From: Candidatus Butyricimonas faecavium
GTDB taxonomy: Bacteria; Bacteroidota; Bacteroidia; Bacteroidales; Marinifilaceae
DNA length: 64,000 nt
Assembly (NCBI GenBank): GCA_944321125.1
Contig: CALUKD010000015.1
Coordinates: forward strand, 1-64,000
Direction of reading: 5' to 3'
A program made the translations under genes and the position numbers. Under the pieces are notes generated by a model. It saw only the letters and a list, made by a program, of their open reading frames with translations. It did no database searches and was not told the DNA's origin. This document shows, one piece after another, positions 25,930 through 36,245 of the stretch (the first letter of the stretch is position 1; the number at the start of each line of letters is the position of its first letter).

Positions 25930-25944
25930 CGAATAAATTTTGAA

Positions 25945-28554
25945 TTATTTCAATATCAAGGGAACACGTTTCCGACAAATTACTCCTTTCGAAGTTATTC
26001 CCTCCACGATAACAGAATATTTCCCGTAAGTATCTGCCGTATAGAAAGACAATTTAGCCGGAGCATCTTTACTGACTTTAACAACTGGTTGCCAGTAAAT
26101 TGTCGAACGCTCGTCATAACGATTATCCCGACGCACGGAATCAATCTCATATTTCGGCACGTAAAATTCATCCGGGATCTGGTATCCCATAATTTTAAAA
26201 GGCAATATATTAGGCCGTCCCAAATCTTGGGGAGTCCAACCCGGTTCCACAGAGATAATCAACACCCCGTTAGCCCCTCGATCTCCAAAGAATATTTTGC
26301 CTTGCATCTGATCTAACATAGAAATATTACGCAACGCCCCCGACGGAATTAACCGAATCTGATCCATGGATTCCTCAAAATCATTCACAAGCACATACAA
26401 GGTCCGTCCAAAATGTTTAAAACAATCATTCCCTTCATCATCTTTCTCGAATGTCACTCCCGGCAATTGCTGGATAATTAACTCTATAGGCATCATCGAA
26501 TATTCTGCAATTTGGGCCGAATCCAATTGATAACGAGCTAAATTATCGTAAAAAGAATAACTCTTCTTCTGTTTTTTACGAGATACAAGAACTTCATCCA
26601 ACACATAAATCTTTTCTCCATTTTCATAATAATAATCTTGACCAAATTTCTTATAAAAATCATCCTCCTCTTTCTTGGCCTCCAATGTATTGGGCAATGT
26701 ATAATGAGCTGACAAAAATTCATCTTGATCCACACTCACGGTTACCCCTCGACGTCCCTTTGCATTTACTGCTTGTACTAAAAACGAAGTACTATCATGA
26801 AATGCCAATCCGTCAATCAAGAAATTTCCCTCTTCATCTGTTTCCGCCATGCGGTAAAGACCATAATTAGACAATAATATAATATTAGCTCCTTTTGATT
26901 TTTTCCCCCAGAAATTATTTACCTTACCGGAAATTACCTGCCCAACCTCCAACGGGTATTTCAAATCATCAAACTCCCCCTTAGCCAATTTTGACACGTC
27001 AAAACGAGTCCACCCGTGTGTCATCATCACTAAATCCAGATTATCCTCAACCTCAGGTGTCGTATCATTGAAATAATAAGCCGGGTTATCAATATACCCC
27101 TTCAAATCCGAAGTTAATAACAAATTAGATAAAATATTGTCCTCTAAAGAATCCTGCACCACTTTTTGACCATCCGTCACGGATATTGAAAATGATCCGT
27201 CTAACACGCCTTTATATGCCTCCTCGAAATCAATCTCCATTTCCACTAATTCTCTAGCAATATATGTCGGTTTATTTGTCGTAATTTTCAATTCCGGACG
27301 CTGTTTGTGTTTCACGAAAAATAGTCGCTGACTATACACGTTCCCCGCGGCATCAAGCAACACGATATGTGAAATTCCTTCCGGTAAAACATTCAAGTTG
27401 ACCTTTCCCCTCTGCAAACCGTTTACCCGATTCATCCCGACAACAATACCCCGACAATGTACCACCGTATACAATTCCTCCGGCAATGTCGCATTCTCCC
27501 CCTTGATCACCCTATAGCTCAGAATCGAATCCTTTCGACTAATTGAAAGTCCCCATCCCGTCTCCGAAACTTCAGGTAATTCAAACCTTTTCTCTACCCC
27601 TTCCTCCGTTTTCATCATGGCATAAAACTTCTTTCCCGGGTTCACGGGCAAACGGAACTTTCCCATTCCGTCATGCTGGGTACGAACCGTTGCAATCACG
27701 ATCGAATCCTGATACACTTCACCCGTGGCCTCCACGGCTCTCCCGTCTGCCCCGATAGCCTTAAATGCCACTTGCTGAAAATTTCCCGACAACAAATTTC
27801 CTCCTTCTGGGAAAAATTGCACGTCAAAATCTTTTAATTGTGAAGGAATATAAATATAACGCTTGAAAGGGAAAGGTTGTCCATCCCGAAACTCCACTTC
27901 GATTGTTTTCATCGTGGTATCAATCTTCACTTCAAACTTCCCGTCTTTATCCGTTCGGGCCGGCTTTACAGAATACTGATCCTTCTTCACTCCTGCAATG
28001 TAAGTCACCGATGTTCGACTATACGGTTCACCCTGCCCGTCCGACAAACGAATCGTTGCCGTGTAATTATTCTCCCGGTTTTTCGTATACGTCACATCTG
28101 TCCATACTCTCGAATCTTTTGGATTAATCACCCGAATTTTCTTTTTGAAGAAATACTCCTCTCCTGCATTCTGCATATAATAAGTAAAGGCCCGCAAAGA
28201 ATAGTCACCTTGTTGCAAATCCTTAGGGATTTCAATCTGCCCGAAAAAACAAGAGTCTCGTTCAACGACTTTTACTCTCTGAATAACGGAATCCCGACGA
28301 TCGATTAAGTCGACATAAATATAATGACTATAAACCATAGGAAACATCGCTGCCGCATGTACCTGATAAGCCCTGAACCACAACTTGTCTCCCACCGTAT
28401 ACACGCTTTTATCCGTGTGTAGGTACACTTTTTCCTGTTGCAATTCCCGAATTTGTGCCGTAAAATTAGTTATCAACTTCTTTTCAAAAGGAGAAAACTC
28501 GTTAAAAGCATATCCCAACAAAATAATACCAAGAAGAATGATTACTTTTTTCAT
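25945..28554 (-). CDS. Large exported MG2/TonB-plug-domain envelope protein
   Basis: 869 residues with a signal peptide (ILLGIILLGYAF). The N-terminal half has macroglobulin MG2-like beta-sandwich sequence (VYLHTDKSVYTVGDKLWFRAYQ) and repeated Ig-like modules. The middle has a carboxypeptidase-regulatory-like module (VISGKVNNFWGKKSKGANIILL). Near residues 670-760 is a TonB-receptor plug-like segment (IELIIQQLPGVTFEKDD ... GDRGANGVLIISVEPG), but no beta-barrel follows. Such proteins are common in Bacteroidetes; their function is unknown, perhaps docking to TonB-linked transporters in the periplasm. It lies 17 bp after the antiporter gene and 54 bp before the ECF sigma gene, all on one strand, so it may be part of the same regulon. 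Confidence 0.8.
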   Translation of the reverse strand: MKKVIILLGIILLGYAFNEFSPFEKKLITNFTAQIRELQQEKVYLHTDKSVYTVGDKLWFRAYQVHAAAMFPMVYSHYIYVDLIDRRDSVIQRVKVVERDSCFFGQIEIPKDLQQGDYSLRAFTYYMQNAGEEYFFKKKIRVINPKDSRVWTDVTYTKNRENNYTATIRLSDGQGEPYSRTSVTYIAGVKKDQYSVKPARTDKDGKFEVKIDTTMKTIEVEFRDGQPFPFKRYIYIPSQLKDFDVQFFPEGGNLLSGNFQQVAFKAIGADGRAVEATGEVYQDSIVIATVRTQHDGMGKFRLPVNPGKKFYAMMKTEEGVEKRFELPEVSETGWGLSISRKDSILSYRVIKGENATLPEELYTVVHCRGIVVGMNRVNGLQRGKVNLNVLPEGISHIVLLDAAGNVYSQRLFFVKHKQRPELKITTNKPTYIARELVEMEIDFEEAYKGVLDGSFSISVTDGQKVVQDSLEDNILSNLLLTSDLKGYIDNPAYYFNDTTPEVEDNLDLVMMTHGWTRFDVSKLAKGEFDDLKYPLEVGQVISGKVNNFWGKKSKGANIILLSNYGLYRMAETDEEGNFLIDGLAFHDSTSFLVQAVNAKGRRGVTVSVDQDEFLSAHYTLPNTLEAKKEEDDFYKKFGQDYYYENGEKIYVLDEVLVSRKKQKKSYSFYDNLARYQLDSAQIAEYSMMPIELIIQQLPGVTFEKDDEGNDCFKHFGRTLYVLVNDFEESMDQIRLIPSGALRNISMLDQMQGKIFFGDRGANGVLIISVEPGWTPQDLGRPNILPFKIMGYQIPDEFYVPKYEIDSVRRDNRYDERSTIYWQPVVKVSKDAPAKLSFYTADTYGKYSVIVEGITSKGVICRKRVPLILK

Positions 28555-28571
28555 ACGGCAAACGAATTAAA

Positions 28572-30725
28572 TCATTTATTTCTCTTGAACAACCCTCTCA
28601 ATACATCCGCCAAATCATCCAAGCTATCATGAGAATCTGCATGAGGTATACTCTTCAACGCTCCCAATTCCTGCTCGCCAATACCTATTTGCATCGGGTA
28701 AACCAAAATACAACTATTTTTACAGAAATACTTGTTCAAATAAGTTGGGATCATCGTCATATTTTTCAAATAAGAGGGATAATTCCTCCTACTCATCACG
28801 ATCATCAAAGCATCATTCTCCCTTACATCACGGGATATGATTAAAAAGTCATCCCAATTATTGAATTCATTAAATTCCACCTCTATATGATGTTTGGCCT
28901 GTATATCCTGCAAAACATTCAACACGGCAGTATCGGCATAAAACACGATCTTGCTGCTTGAATTCTTAGCCATATTCCATACACGAATTACCCAATAAGG
29001 AAAACCAATTTCTCTCTCTGCTCGAAACGGTACCACCACAATATAACGCTTTATCGTAGATAAAGGTTGTGCGGGACGGTAAACTAACGTGGTCGTGGCA
29101 CATTTTGACAACACCCGATCTGTCAAATTCCCTAAAAAAGTATCAGAAATAACCCCTTCCTTTCGAAGTCCCAGTACAATATCGGTTATCTTATGCTCTT
29201 TCGTGGCATTTTTAATACCATTTACAATATCCTCATCATAACGCAGAGAAGTTACCAACTCATTGTCTGTTGCCGCAGCAGCTTTAGTCGCCTTTTCCAA
29301 CAACAGATTCGCCTTCTTCTCTGCCATACTGTCCCCCTCGTCCGCCTGTATCACGTTCAAAGCCGTCATCACGGCTTTCGCTTTCTTGGACTTAATCGTT
29401 ACAGCCAAACTGACCAATTCCTCTACATTTTCGATATTACTCAACGGAATCAAAATACGATCTTCTACTTCTTCATTATCCACACTCTCGTCTTCTGCAA
29501 ATTCAGCCAAAGCCACCTCTTGCGCCCCTTTTTGCGTGGCAAAAGAAGCAATGATACAAGTCACTAGAATCATTACGACCGTACCATTCAACACGCTTTC
29601 GTTCAATAAACGAATCGGTTCCCCCTCCGGTGTTGTTCCCAGAATAACGTTATATCCAACAAGAACAGCTGCTAAAGTCGCCGCCGCCTGCGCATTACTC
29701 AAACCAAAAACCAAAGTCCTTTCAGAAACCGTAAATCGGAAATTCTTTTGCACCAGCCAAGCCGGAATAAACTTCGACACAGTTGCCACCACACACATGA
29801 CAACAGCCACCCATATCGTGGTCAGATCATACAAAAACACGTGAAAATTAACCAACATACCGACTCCGATCAAGAAAAAAGGAATAAACAAAGCATTTCC
29901 CACAAATTCAATCCGGTTCATAAGTGCTGACGTATTCGGTATCAAACGATTTAATGCCAATCCTGCCAAAAATGCCCCGATAATTGCTTCTAACCCTGCC
30001 GCCTCAGCTAAAAAAGAGGCAAAGAAAACAAGGCCCAGAACGAATATAAACTGCCCCACTCGATCATCATATCGCTTGAAATACCAACGTCCAACGAAAG
30101 GCAACCCCCAAAGTACGATAAAGGCAAACACGACAGTTGATATTCCCAACTGAATCCAAAACCTCTGCGTTAACTCTCCCGTGGACATTCCCACGATAAC
30201 CGCCAACACGAGCAAGGCCAGTAGACAAGTCACCACGGTTCCTCCAATTGTCACGTTGACAGCCCGATTCTTCGTGATTCCATATTTACTTACGATCGGA
30301 TAAGTCACCAATGTGTGAGAGGCAAACATACTCGCCAATAAAATGGAAGTAGGACAAGAAAAATCCAATAAATAAACTCCGGCAAATGTTCCCAGAATCA
30401 TCGGGATAAAAAACGTATAAAGACCAAATATCAAGCTCCGTTTACTATTTTTTTTAAAATCCGCCATGTCAATTTCCAGCCCCGCTACAAACATGATATA
30501 CAACAAACCCACAGTCCCAAACAACACGATACTACTATCCCGATCCATGATATGCAAGCCGTAAGGTCCGATCAAGGCACCGGCAATAATCAATCCGACA
30601 ATATCTGGAATTTTAAAACGATGCAATACAAGTGGAGCAAACAGAATAATAAAAAGGATTACAGAAAAAATTAACACAGGATTCGTTAACGGTAATGTAA
30701 CGCTTAATATACTCAGATTCAACAT
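28572..30725 (-). CDS. CPA2/Kef-type cation:proton antiporter with C-terminal USP-like domain
   Basis: 717 residues. About twelve membrane helices occupy residues 10-410 in the Na/H exchanger fold (IVGLIIAGALIGPYGL, SFLAEAAGLEAIIGAFLAGLALNR). The C-terminal cytoplasmic part (about 430-717) resembles universal stress protein-like regulatory domains and has no TrkA-N motif. It should exchange Na+ or K+ for protons across the inner membrane. An exact -7 element lies at 30765-30772, divergent from that of the GH92 gene. It is followed closely by the plug-domain protein gene. Confidence 0.9.
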   Translation of the reverse strand: MLNLSILSVTLPLTNPVLIFSVILFIILFAPLVLHRFKIPDIVGLIIAGALIGPYGLHIMDRDSSIVLFGTVGLLYIMFVAGLEIDMADFKKNSKRSLIFGLYTFFIPMILGTFAGVYLLDFSCPTSILLASMFASHTLVTYPIVSKYGITKNRAVNVTIGGTVVTCLLALLVLAVIVGMSTGELTQRFWIQLGISTVVFAFIVLWGLPFVGRWYFKRYDDRVGQFIFVLGLVFFASFLAEAAGLEAIIGAFLAGLALNRLIPNTSALMNRIEFVGNALFIPFFLIGVGMLVNFHVFLYDLTTIWVAVVMCVVATVSKFIPAWLVQKNFRFTVSERTLVFGLSNAQAAATLAAVLVGYNVILGTTPEGEPIRLLNESVLNGTVVMILVTCIIASFATQKGAQEVALAEFAEDESVDNEEVEDRILIPLSNIENVEELVSLAVTIKSKKAKAVMTALNVIQADEGDSMAEKKANLLLEKATKAAAATDNELVTSLRYDEDIVNGIKNATKEHKITDIVLGLRKEGVISDTFLGNLTDRVLSKCATTTLVYRPAQPLSTIKRYIVVVPFRAEREIGFPYWVIRVWNMAKNSSSKIVFYADTAVLNVLQDIQAKHHIEVEFNEFNNWDDFLIISRDVRENDALMIVMSRRNYPSYLKNMTMIPTYLNKYFCKNSCILVYPMQIGIGEQELGALKSIPHADSHDSLDDLADVLRGLFKRNK

Positions 30726-30764
30726 AGAAGGAATATTTTTGCAGAATTTCTACTCTTTACATTA

Positions 30765-30772
30765 CAAATTTA
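30765..30772 (-). promoter_or_regulatory. -7 element for the antiporter gene
   Basis: Minus strand TAAATTTG, an exact TAnnTTTG match 40 bp before the start at 30725. Confidence 0.5.
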
Positions 30773-30804
30773 TTCTTTTTTAATGAATAAAGAAGTAAAA
30801 AAGA

Positions 30805-30812
30805 TAAATTTG
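30805..30812 (+). promoter_or_regulatory. -7 element for the GH92 gene
   Basis: TAAATTTG, an exact match 30 bp before the ATG at 30842. It is identical to the divergent -7 element of the antiporter 33 bp away. Confidence 0.5.
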
Positions 30813-30841
30813 TCCGCAAAATTACCTCAATCTAAAAAAAG

Positions 30842-33214
30842 ATGCAGACTACAATACGCCTTTTTAGCCTATGCTTGTTAATTTTAGGCTTTTATACATG
30901 TCAACCTACCCTGGAAAAGAAACAACCGGTAGATTGGGTTGACCCTCAAATTGGTTCGGTACATTGCCGATGGTTTTTTTATACTCCAGCTGCCCTTCCT
31001 ATGGGAATGGCCAAACTGGCTCCGACCACCAATGCTTACGGAAGCTATGGTAGTTGGCTTCCCTGTGGATATGATGATCGTCATACATCCATTGAAGGTT
31101 TTGCCCATTTTCACGAGTTTCAAATAGGAGGAATCGTTACGATTCCCACCACTGGAGAATTAAAAACCTTACCAGGTACATTAGAAGATCCAGATTCAGG
31201 ATATCGTTCACGCATCGATAAAGCGACAGAAATATCTACTCCCGGTTATTACGCCGTAACTCTCACGGACTACAATATCAAAGCAGAAATCACGGCAACC
31301 ACCCGAACAGGTTTTCACCGCTATACCTTTCCCCAATCTACCACGTCAAGAATACTGTTTGATATCGGGCATAAGCAAGGAGAAAGTGCTACCATCACGG
31401 ATGCAGAAGTTACATATCATCCGAAAACTAACGAAGTGACCGGGTGGGTGGAAAACTATCCGGTTTATGCCACATTCTGCCAGCCGGACGGGAAAATAAA
31501 AATCTACTTTGCCGCCAAACTGGACAAGCAACCGCAAACAATCGGAACATTTATTGACGAGAAGGTACAAGAAAACTCCAACACGGTAAAAGGCCCCGGA
31601 TGCGGACTATACCTTACCTTCCCGACAAAAGCACATGAACAGGTACAAATGCAAGTCGGTCTATCCTATACCAGCATTGAAAACGCCCGTAACAACCGGG
31701 ATACAGAAAGTGCCGGCAAAAACTTCAATGACGTGAAAAATGCTGCCCGTCAAACTTGGAATGAAATGCTTAGTCGTATCCAAGTGGAAGGAGGAACCCC
31801 GGAAGACAAAACCAAATTCTATACCGGGCTCTACCATGCCCTACTTGGCAGGGGGATTGCCAACGACATAAACGGACAATACATACAACATGATAAGACT
31901 ATCGGCCAGATACCTTTGGACAAAAACGGAATTCCTCTCTATTCCCACCACAATACTGACGGTATGTGGGGAGGCTTTTGGAATCTTACCCAAATATGGA
32001 CTTTAGCCTATCCCGAAATATTCTCCAGTTACATAAAATCGAACTTGGACTTCTTCAAAAATTCCGGTTGGCTACACGACGGGGAAGCGGCCGGAGTATA
32101 CACGAATGGCGTACAAACCAATTTCCAAGGCTTAATTATATGTGCCGCTTACCAAGCCGGGATTCGTGATTTCAACATTGAAACAGCCTGGAGTGCCATC
32201 TGCAAAAACGAACTGGAATACAAAGGACGAAATATGGGTAATGGGAAATACGACAATGAATACTTTATCAAACAAGGTTTTATTCCCTTGAAAGATTATC
32301 TATATCCTAATAATTGGGTCTGCAATTTTGGAGCCTCCCACACGTTGGAATACGCCTTTAGTTGTTATGCAGCAGCTCAAATGGCCAAAGCCATGGGAAA
32401 AACAGCCGCATACGATACCCTCATACAATACTCGTATGCCTATAAAAAACTATTTGATCCAGAGACAAAATATATGCGTCCTCGTGAAATAGACGGTAGT
32501 TTCATGAAAGATTTCGAACCTCTAAAAGGCTGGAAAGGATTCCAAGAAGGGAATGCCGCACAATATACATGGTACGTTCCCCATGATATCCAAGGCCTGA
32601 TAGAACTCATGGGAATTGATCTTTTCAACGAAAGACTAGAATACACGTTCATCGAATCCCGGAAAAACCAATTCGGAGGGGGAAAAGAGATTGATAGCTT
32701 TTCCGGAGTCGAAAAATTGTATAATCAAGGAAATCAACCTTGTCTCCACGACGCTTGGTTATTCAACTATTCCGGGAAACCGTGGCTGACACAGCTATAC
32801 ACACGGTTAATTTGTGACGAATTCTATGGTATCACCCCGGAACATGGTTACGGTTACGGACAAGACGAAGACCAAGGGCAATTAGGAGCTTGGTATGTTA
32901 TGGCAGCGATGGGTTTATTTGACGTACAAGGAGGAACCAACATTACCCCTTCTTACCAAATCGGCAGCCCTAAATTTCGTAAAATCACAATCAAACTCAA
33001 TCCCCGATACTATTCCGGTAAAACATTCGTGATTGAAACAGAAAATAATGCTCCGAACCATTATTACGTACAGTCTGCAACACTCAATGGGAAACCATTA
33101 GAAGATTGCTGGTTCTATCGTCGGGAGATTATTAACGGCGGACACTTAAAATTACAAATGGATTCACATCCCAACACTCAATGGGGGATTTCATCTATGC
33201 CGCATTCCAAATGA
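30842..33214 (+). CDS. Exported GH92 alpha-mannosidase
   Basis: 790 residues. A lipoprotein-like signal ends GFYTC (Cys20), so it is probably envelope-anchored. The N-terminal beta-sandwich starts VDWVDPQIGS, a GH92 signature. The (alpha/alpha)6 catalytic domain carries FQEGNAAQYTWYVPHD with the expected acid Glu569, and GYGQDEDQGQLGAWYVMAAMG with the base-pair Asp675/Asp677. GH92 enzymes are calcium-dependent inverting exo-alpha-mannosidases acting on N-glycans or yeast mannan. The usual GNEPSH segment reads GNQPCLHDAWLF here, pointing to a specificity different from the best-known alpha-1,2 mannosidases (inference). It is monocistronic. Confidence 0.93.
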   Translation: MQTTIRLFSLCLLILGFYTCQPTLEKKQPVDWVDPQIGSVHCRWFFYTPAALPMGMAKLAPTTNAYGSYGSWLPCGYDDRHTSIEGFAHFHEFQIGGIVTIPTTGELKTLPGTLEDPDSGYRSRIDKATEISTPGYYAVTLTDYNIKAEITATTRTGFHRYTFPQSTTSRILFDIGHKQGESATITDAEVTYHPKTNEVTGWVENYPVYATFCQPDGKIKIYFAAKLDKQPQTIGTFIDEKVQENSNTVKGPGCGLYLTFPTKAHEQVQMQVGLSYTSIENARNNRDTESAGKNFNDVKNAARQTWNEMLSRIQVEGGTPEDKTKFYTGLYHALLGRGIANDINGQYIQHDKTIGQIPLDKNGIPLYSHHNTDGMWGGFWNLTQIWTLAYPEIFSSYIKSNLDFFKNSGWLHDGEAAGVYTNGVQTNFQGLIICAAYQAGIRDFNIETAWSAICKNELEYKGRNMGNGKYDNEYFIKQGFIPLKDYLYPNNWVCNFGASHTLEYAFSCYAAAQMAKAMGKTAAYDTLIQYSYAYKKLFDPETKYMRPREIDGSFMKDFEPLKGWKGFQEGNAAQYTWYVPHDIQGLIELMGIDLFNERLEYTFIESRKNQFGGGKEIDSFSGVEKLYNQGNQPCLHDAWLFNYSGKPWLTQLYTRLICDEFYGITPEHGYGYGQDEDQGQLGAWYVMAAMGLFDVQGGTNITPSYQIGSPKFRKITIKLNPRYYSGKTFVIETENNAPNHYYVQSATLNGKPLEDCWFYRREIINGGHLKLQMDSHPNTQWGISSMPHSK

Positions 33215-33215
33215 T

Positions 33216-33261
33216 TATAATATAAAAAGTCCGAGTTTACACTCGGACTTTTTATATTATA
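33216..33261. terminator. Bidirectional terminator between GH92 and korB
   Basis: Perfect 21-bp stem (33216-33236 with 33241-33261) containing AAAAAGTCCGAGT / ACTCGGACTTTTT with loop TTAC. It separates convergent genes. Confidence 0.92.
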
Positions 33262-33270
33262 GGCTTCAAA

Positions 33271-34287
33271 TTATTTTACTTCCCAAACGTCTCCGCTGTT
33301 CAATAAATCCTCGACACAACGGATAGGAGATTTTGCTTTCACATCTTCAATCTGCGCCTCCAATGCATCATTGTAAGTCGTACCTTCCACATCACGGATA
33401 ACCCCTAAAGCCACAGGATACTCCGGTGCTTTCATGTGTACCAACATCCAATGTATAGAAGGATTCACGCTATGAGCATCATGCACCATAATATCATCCA
33501 ACGTGATACCATCCTTACCGATCTCAACAACTTTCAACTTACCGGCCTTCATATCGAACATGATACCCTTATCCTTATTCTTTCCGAAAACCATCGGTTC
33601 TCCGTGTCTCAAGATCAATTGACGTTCTTCCTTCATCTCTTTATCCGTAATAGCAGCATGAGCCCCGTCAGCAAAGATCACGCAGTTCTGAAGAATTTCT
33701 ACAACAGCAGTACCTTTATGACGCACACCTGCCTCGATAACTTCCGCACTTAAATTGATATTCATATCCAACGTACGAGCGAAAAATTTCCCTTGCGCAC
33801 CAATTACCAACTCTCCCGGGTTAAACGGAGTCTCGATGGTTCCGTAAGGAGAAGTTTTGGTTTTCGTACCCAATTTCGTAGTCGGAGAATATTGTCCTTT
33901 CGTCAACCCGTAAATCTCATTATTGAACACCAAAGTGGTAATATCAATATTACGGCGAATAGCATGAATAAAATGGTTACCACCAATAGCCAAAGCATCA
34001 CCGTCACCGGAAACTTGAAGGATATTCAATTTCGGATTAGCACTCTTAGCCCCGGATGCGATAGCAGCAGCCCGGCCATGGATCGTATGGAAACCATAAG
34101 TATTCATATAATAAGGGAAACGGGAAGAACATCCGATTCCGGAAATAACTGCCCATGATTCTCTTGGGTATCCCAATTCTGCCATGGCTTTCTGTACGGA
34201 GTTAATGATACCATGGTCACCGCAACCCGGACACCAACGAATCTCTTGGTTGCTCTTAAAATCTTTCGGTGTATATTGTTCTGCCAT
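33271..34287 (-). CDS. korB: 2-oxoacid:ferredoxin oxidoreductase, beta subunit (KorB-like)
   Basis: 338 residues. Thiamine diphosphate binding is seen as GDGDALAIGGNHF (94-106). Cys19, Cys22, Cys53 and Cys202 are placed to hold the [4Fe-4S] cluster as in the two-subunit archaeal enzymes. With the alpha subunit encoded 2 bp upstream it converts 2-oxoglutarate (or another 2-oxoacid) plus CoA into acyl-CoA while reducing ferredoxin, in the cytoplasm. 2-Oxoglutarate is the usual annotation in Bacteroidales; substrate preference cannot be read directly. Confidence 0.93.
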   Translation of the reverse strand: MAEQYTPKDFKSNQEIRWCPGCGDHGIINSVQKAMAELGYPRESWAVISGIGCSSRFPYYMNTYGFHTIHGRAAAIASGAKSANPKLNILQVSGDGDALAIGGNHFIHAIRRNIDITTLVFNNEIYGLTKGQYSPTTKLGTKTKTSPYGTIETPFNPGELVIGAQGKFFARTLDMNINLSAEVIEAGVRHKGTAVVEILQNCVIFADGAHAAITDKEMKEERQLILRHGEPMVFGKNKDKGIMFDMKAGKLKVVEIGKDGITLDDIMVHDAHSVNPSIHWMLVHMKAPEYPVALGVIRDVEGTTYNDALEAQIEDVKAKSPIRCVEDLLNSGDVWEVK

Positions 34288-34289
34288 GA

Positions 34290-36134
34290 TTATTTTCCTA
34301 ATAATTCGGTTATTTTTTCTTTCAGCTCAACTACCGTGAAAGGTAATCCGGCTACTTTATTATATTGATAATACGTGTAATGCGGGAATTTAGCTCTTAA
34401 ATACTGAGCGAACTGTCCCAAGTTCAACTCGCAAACAACAATCTTCTTGAATTTACCAAGCACCTCATTCGTGTTCTTCGGAAGCGGGTTGATAAAGTTG
34501 AAATGAGCTAAGCTCACATCGTGACCTTCTTCTCTTAATTCACGAACTACCGAGTACAAATGCCCGTAAGTTCCACCCCATCCAACAACGAGAACATCAC
34601 CACCATCTTGGTTCCCGAAAATCTCCTGTTGAGGAATGCAGTCAGCAATCTTAGCTACCTTAGCATCACGTAAATCAGTCATAATCTGGTGATTTTCCGG
34701 CACGTAACTAATTTCTCCCGTTACATTTACCTTTTCCAATCCACCGATACGATGTTCCAAACCTTTCGTTCCCGGCAAAGCCCACATTCTAGCTAAAGTC
34801 TCCGGATCACGTGCATACGGTTTATAATCATCGCCTTCTTTAGCCACTCTCGGGGTAATAGAAGGATAATCTTTCAACGAAGGAATCTTCCACGGTTGAG
34901 CACCATTTCCCAAGAATCCGTCTGTCAACAAAACAACCGGAGTCATGTGCTCTACGGCAATTTTAGCAGCCCAAAAAGCATAATCAAAACAGTTTCCGGG
35001 AGTACTTGCAGCTACAACAGGCATAGGGCTTTCTCCGTTACGTCCGTAAAGAGCTTGCAACAAATCGGATTGTTCCGTTTTCGTTGGCAAACCGGTTGAA
35101 GGACCACCACGTTGTACGTCAACAATTACTAAAGGTAACTCGGCCATTACAGCCAAACCAGCAGCCTCGCTCTTCAACGCCAAACCAGGCCCTGAAGTCG
35201 TCGTGATAGCCAGATTACCCACGTAACTTGCACCGATAGAAGTACAAATTCCGGCAATCTCGTCCTCTGCCTGATAGGTCTTTACACCCAAATCACGTCT
35301 CAACGCCAACTCCTGCAAAATATCTGTTGCCGGAGTAATAGGATAGGAACCGCAGAACAAAGGCAAATTAGCTTTTTCAGCAGCAGCCAAAAATCCCCAT
35401 GCCGTAGCCTTATTACCGGTAATTGTCCGGTAACGTCCTTTCTCTATCTGAGCAGGAGCCACGTTAAAGTGTACAGCCAAAGCATGAACATTAGAAGCAT
35501 AATTGAAACCACATTCCAACACTTTCACGTTAGCACTGGCGATTTCCGGCTTCTTGGCAAACTTCTGGTTAATAAAATCTCTCGTGTGATCCACTGTACG
35601 ATCGAACATCCAGTAGATCATACCAAGAGCAAACATATTTTTGCATTTAACGATAGATTTCTGATCCAGACCGCTGTCCTTCAGAGCTTCTTCCGTTAAA
35701 GTCGTGATCTTCACTGGGACCACGTTATAATCTTGCAAGACTACATCTTCCAGAGGGTTTTCTTTATACCCAGCCTTTTCGATGTTCTTGTCAGTAAATG
35801 CATCCAAGTTCACGATAATCGTTGCACCTTTTTTTGCCCAACGCAGGTTAGCCTTTAAAGCGGCAGGATTCATCGCCACGAGCACGTCTGCAAAATCTCC
35901 CGGAGTTTTAATGGGATCATTCCCAATATGTACTTGAAACCCGGAAACACCACCAACCGTACCTTGCGGGGCGCGTATTTCAGCAGGATAATCCGGAAAC
36001 GTTGATACTCCGTTTCCAAATAGAGCAGCAGCATCCGAGAATTGCTGGCCGGTTAATTGCATTCCATCTCCCGAATCTCCCGAGAAACGAATCACAATGT
36101 CTTTTTTGTCGATAACTTCTGTCTTTTCACTCAT
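34290..36134 (-). CDS. korA: 2-oxoacid:ferredoxin oxidoreductase, fused gamma-alpha subunit (KorA-like)
   Basis: 614 residues. The N-terminal gamma domain (about 10-190, FSGDSGDGMQLTGQQFSDAA ... PAEIRAPQGTVGGVSG) is fused to the alpha domain, which carries YPITPATDILQELA and TTTSGPGLALKSEAAGLA. The fusion is normal for this two-subunit type. A promoter with both boxes lies 82-111 bp upstream, and korB follows after 2 bp. The enzyme supports the reductive or oxidative branch of the TCA cycle and ferredoxin reduction in anaerobes. Confidence 0.94.
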   Translation of the reverse strand: MSEKTEVIDKKDIVIRFSGDSGDGMQLTGQQFSDAAALFGNGVSTFPDYPAEIRAPQGTVGGVSGFQVHIGNDPIKTPGDFADVLVAMNPAALKANLRWAKKGATIIVNLDAFTDKNIEKAGYKENPLEDVVLQDYNVVPVKITTLTEEALKDSGLDQKSIVKCKNMFALGMIYWMFDRTVDHTRDFINQKFAKKPEIASANVKVLECGFNYASNVHALAVHFNVAPAQIEKGRYRTITGNKATAWGFLAAAEKANLPLFCGSYPITPATDILQELALRRDLGVKTYQAEDEIAGICTSIGASYVGNLAITTTSGPGLALKSEAAGLAVMAELPLVIVDVQRGGPSTGLPTKTEQSDLLQALYGRNGESPMPVVAASTPGNCFDYAFWAAKIAVEHMTPVVLLTDGFLGNGAQPWKIPSLKDYPSITPRVAKEGDDYKPYARDPETLARMWALPGTKGLEHRIGGLEKVNVTGEISYVPENHQIMTDLRDAKVAKIADCIPQQEIFGNQDGGDVLVVGWGGTYGHLYSVVRELREEGHDVSLAHFNFINPLPKNTNEVLGKFKKIVVCELNLGQFAQYLRAKFPHYTYYQYNKVAGLPFTVVELKEKITELLGK

Positions 36135-36215
36135 GACTTAGTTACTTGTTCTTAAATATTAAATTATAAATTATATTCTATAATGTCATACGAATTTTAT
36201 GTTGTAAAACATGCG

Positions 36216-36245
36216 TAAAGGTAGCCAATACAAATATCTAAACAA
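36216..36245 (-). promoter_or_regulatory. Promoter of korAB
   Basis: Minus strand TTG (36243-36245), 19 bases, then TACCTTTA (36216-36223), one mismatch to TAnnTTTG. It predicts a leader of about 75 nt. Confidence 0.5.
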
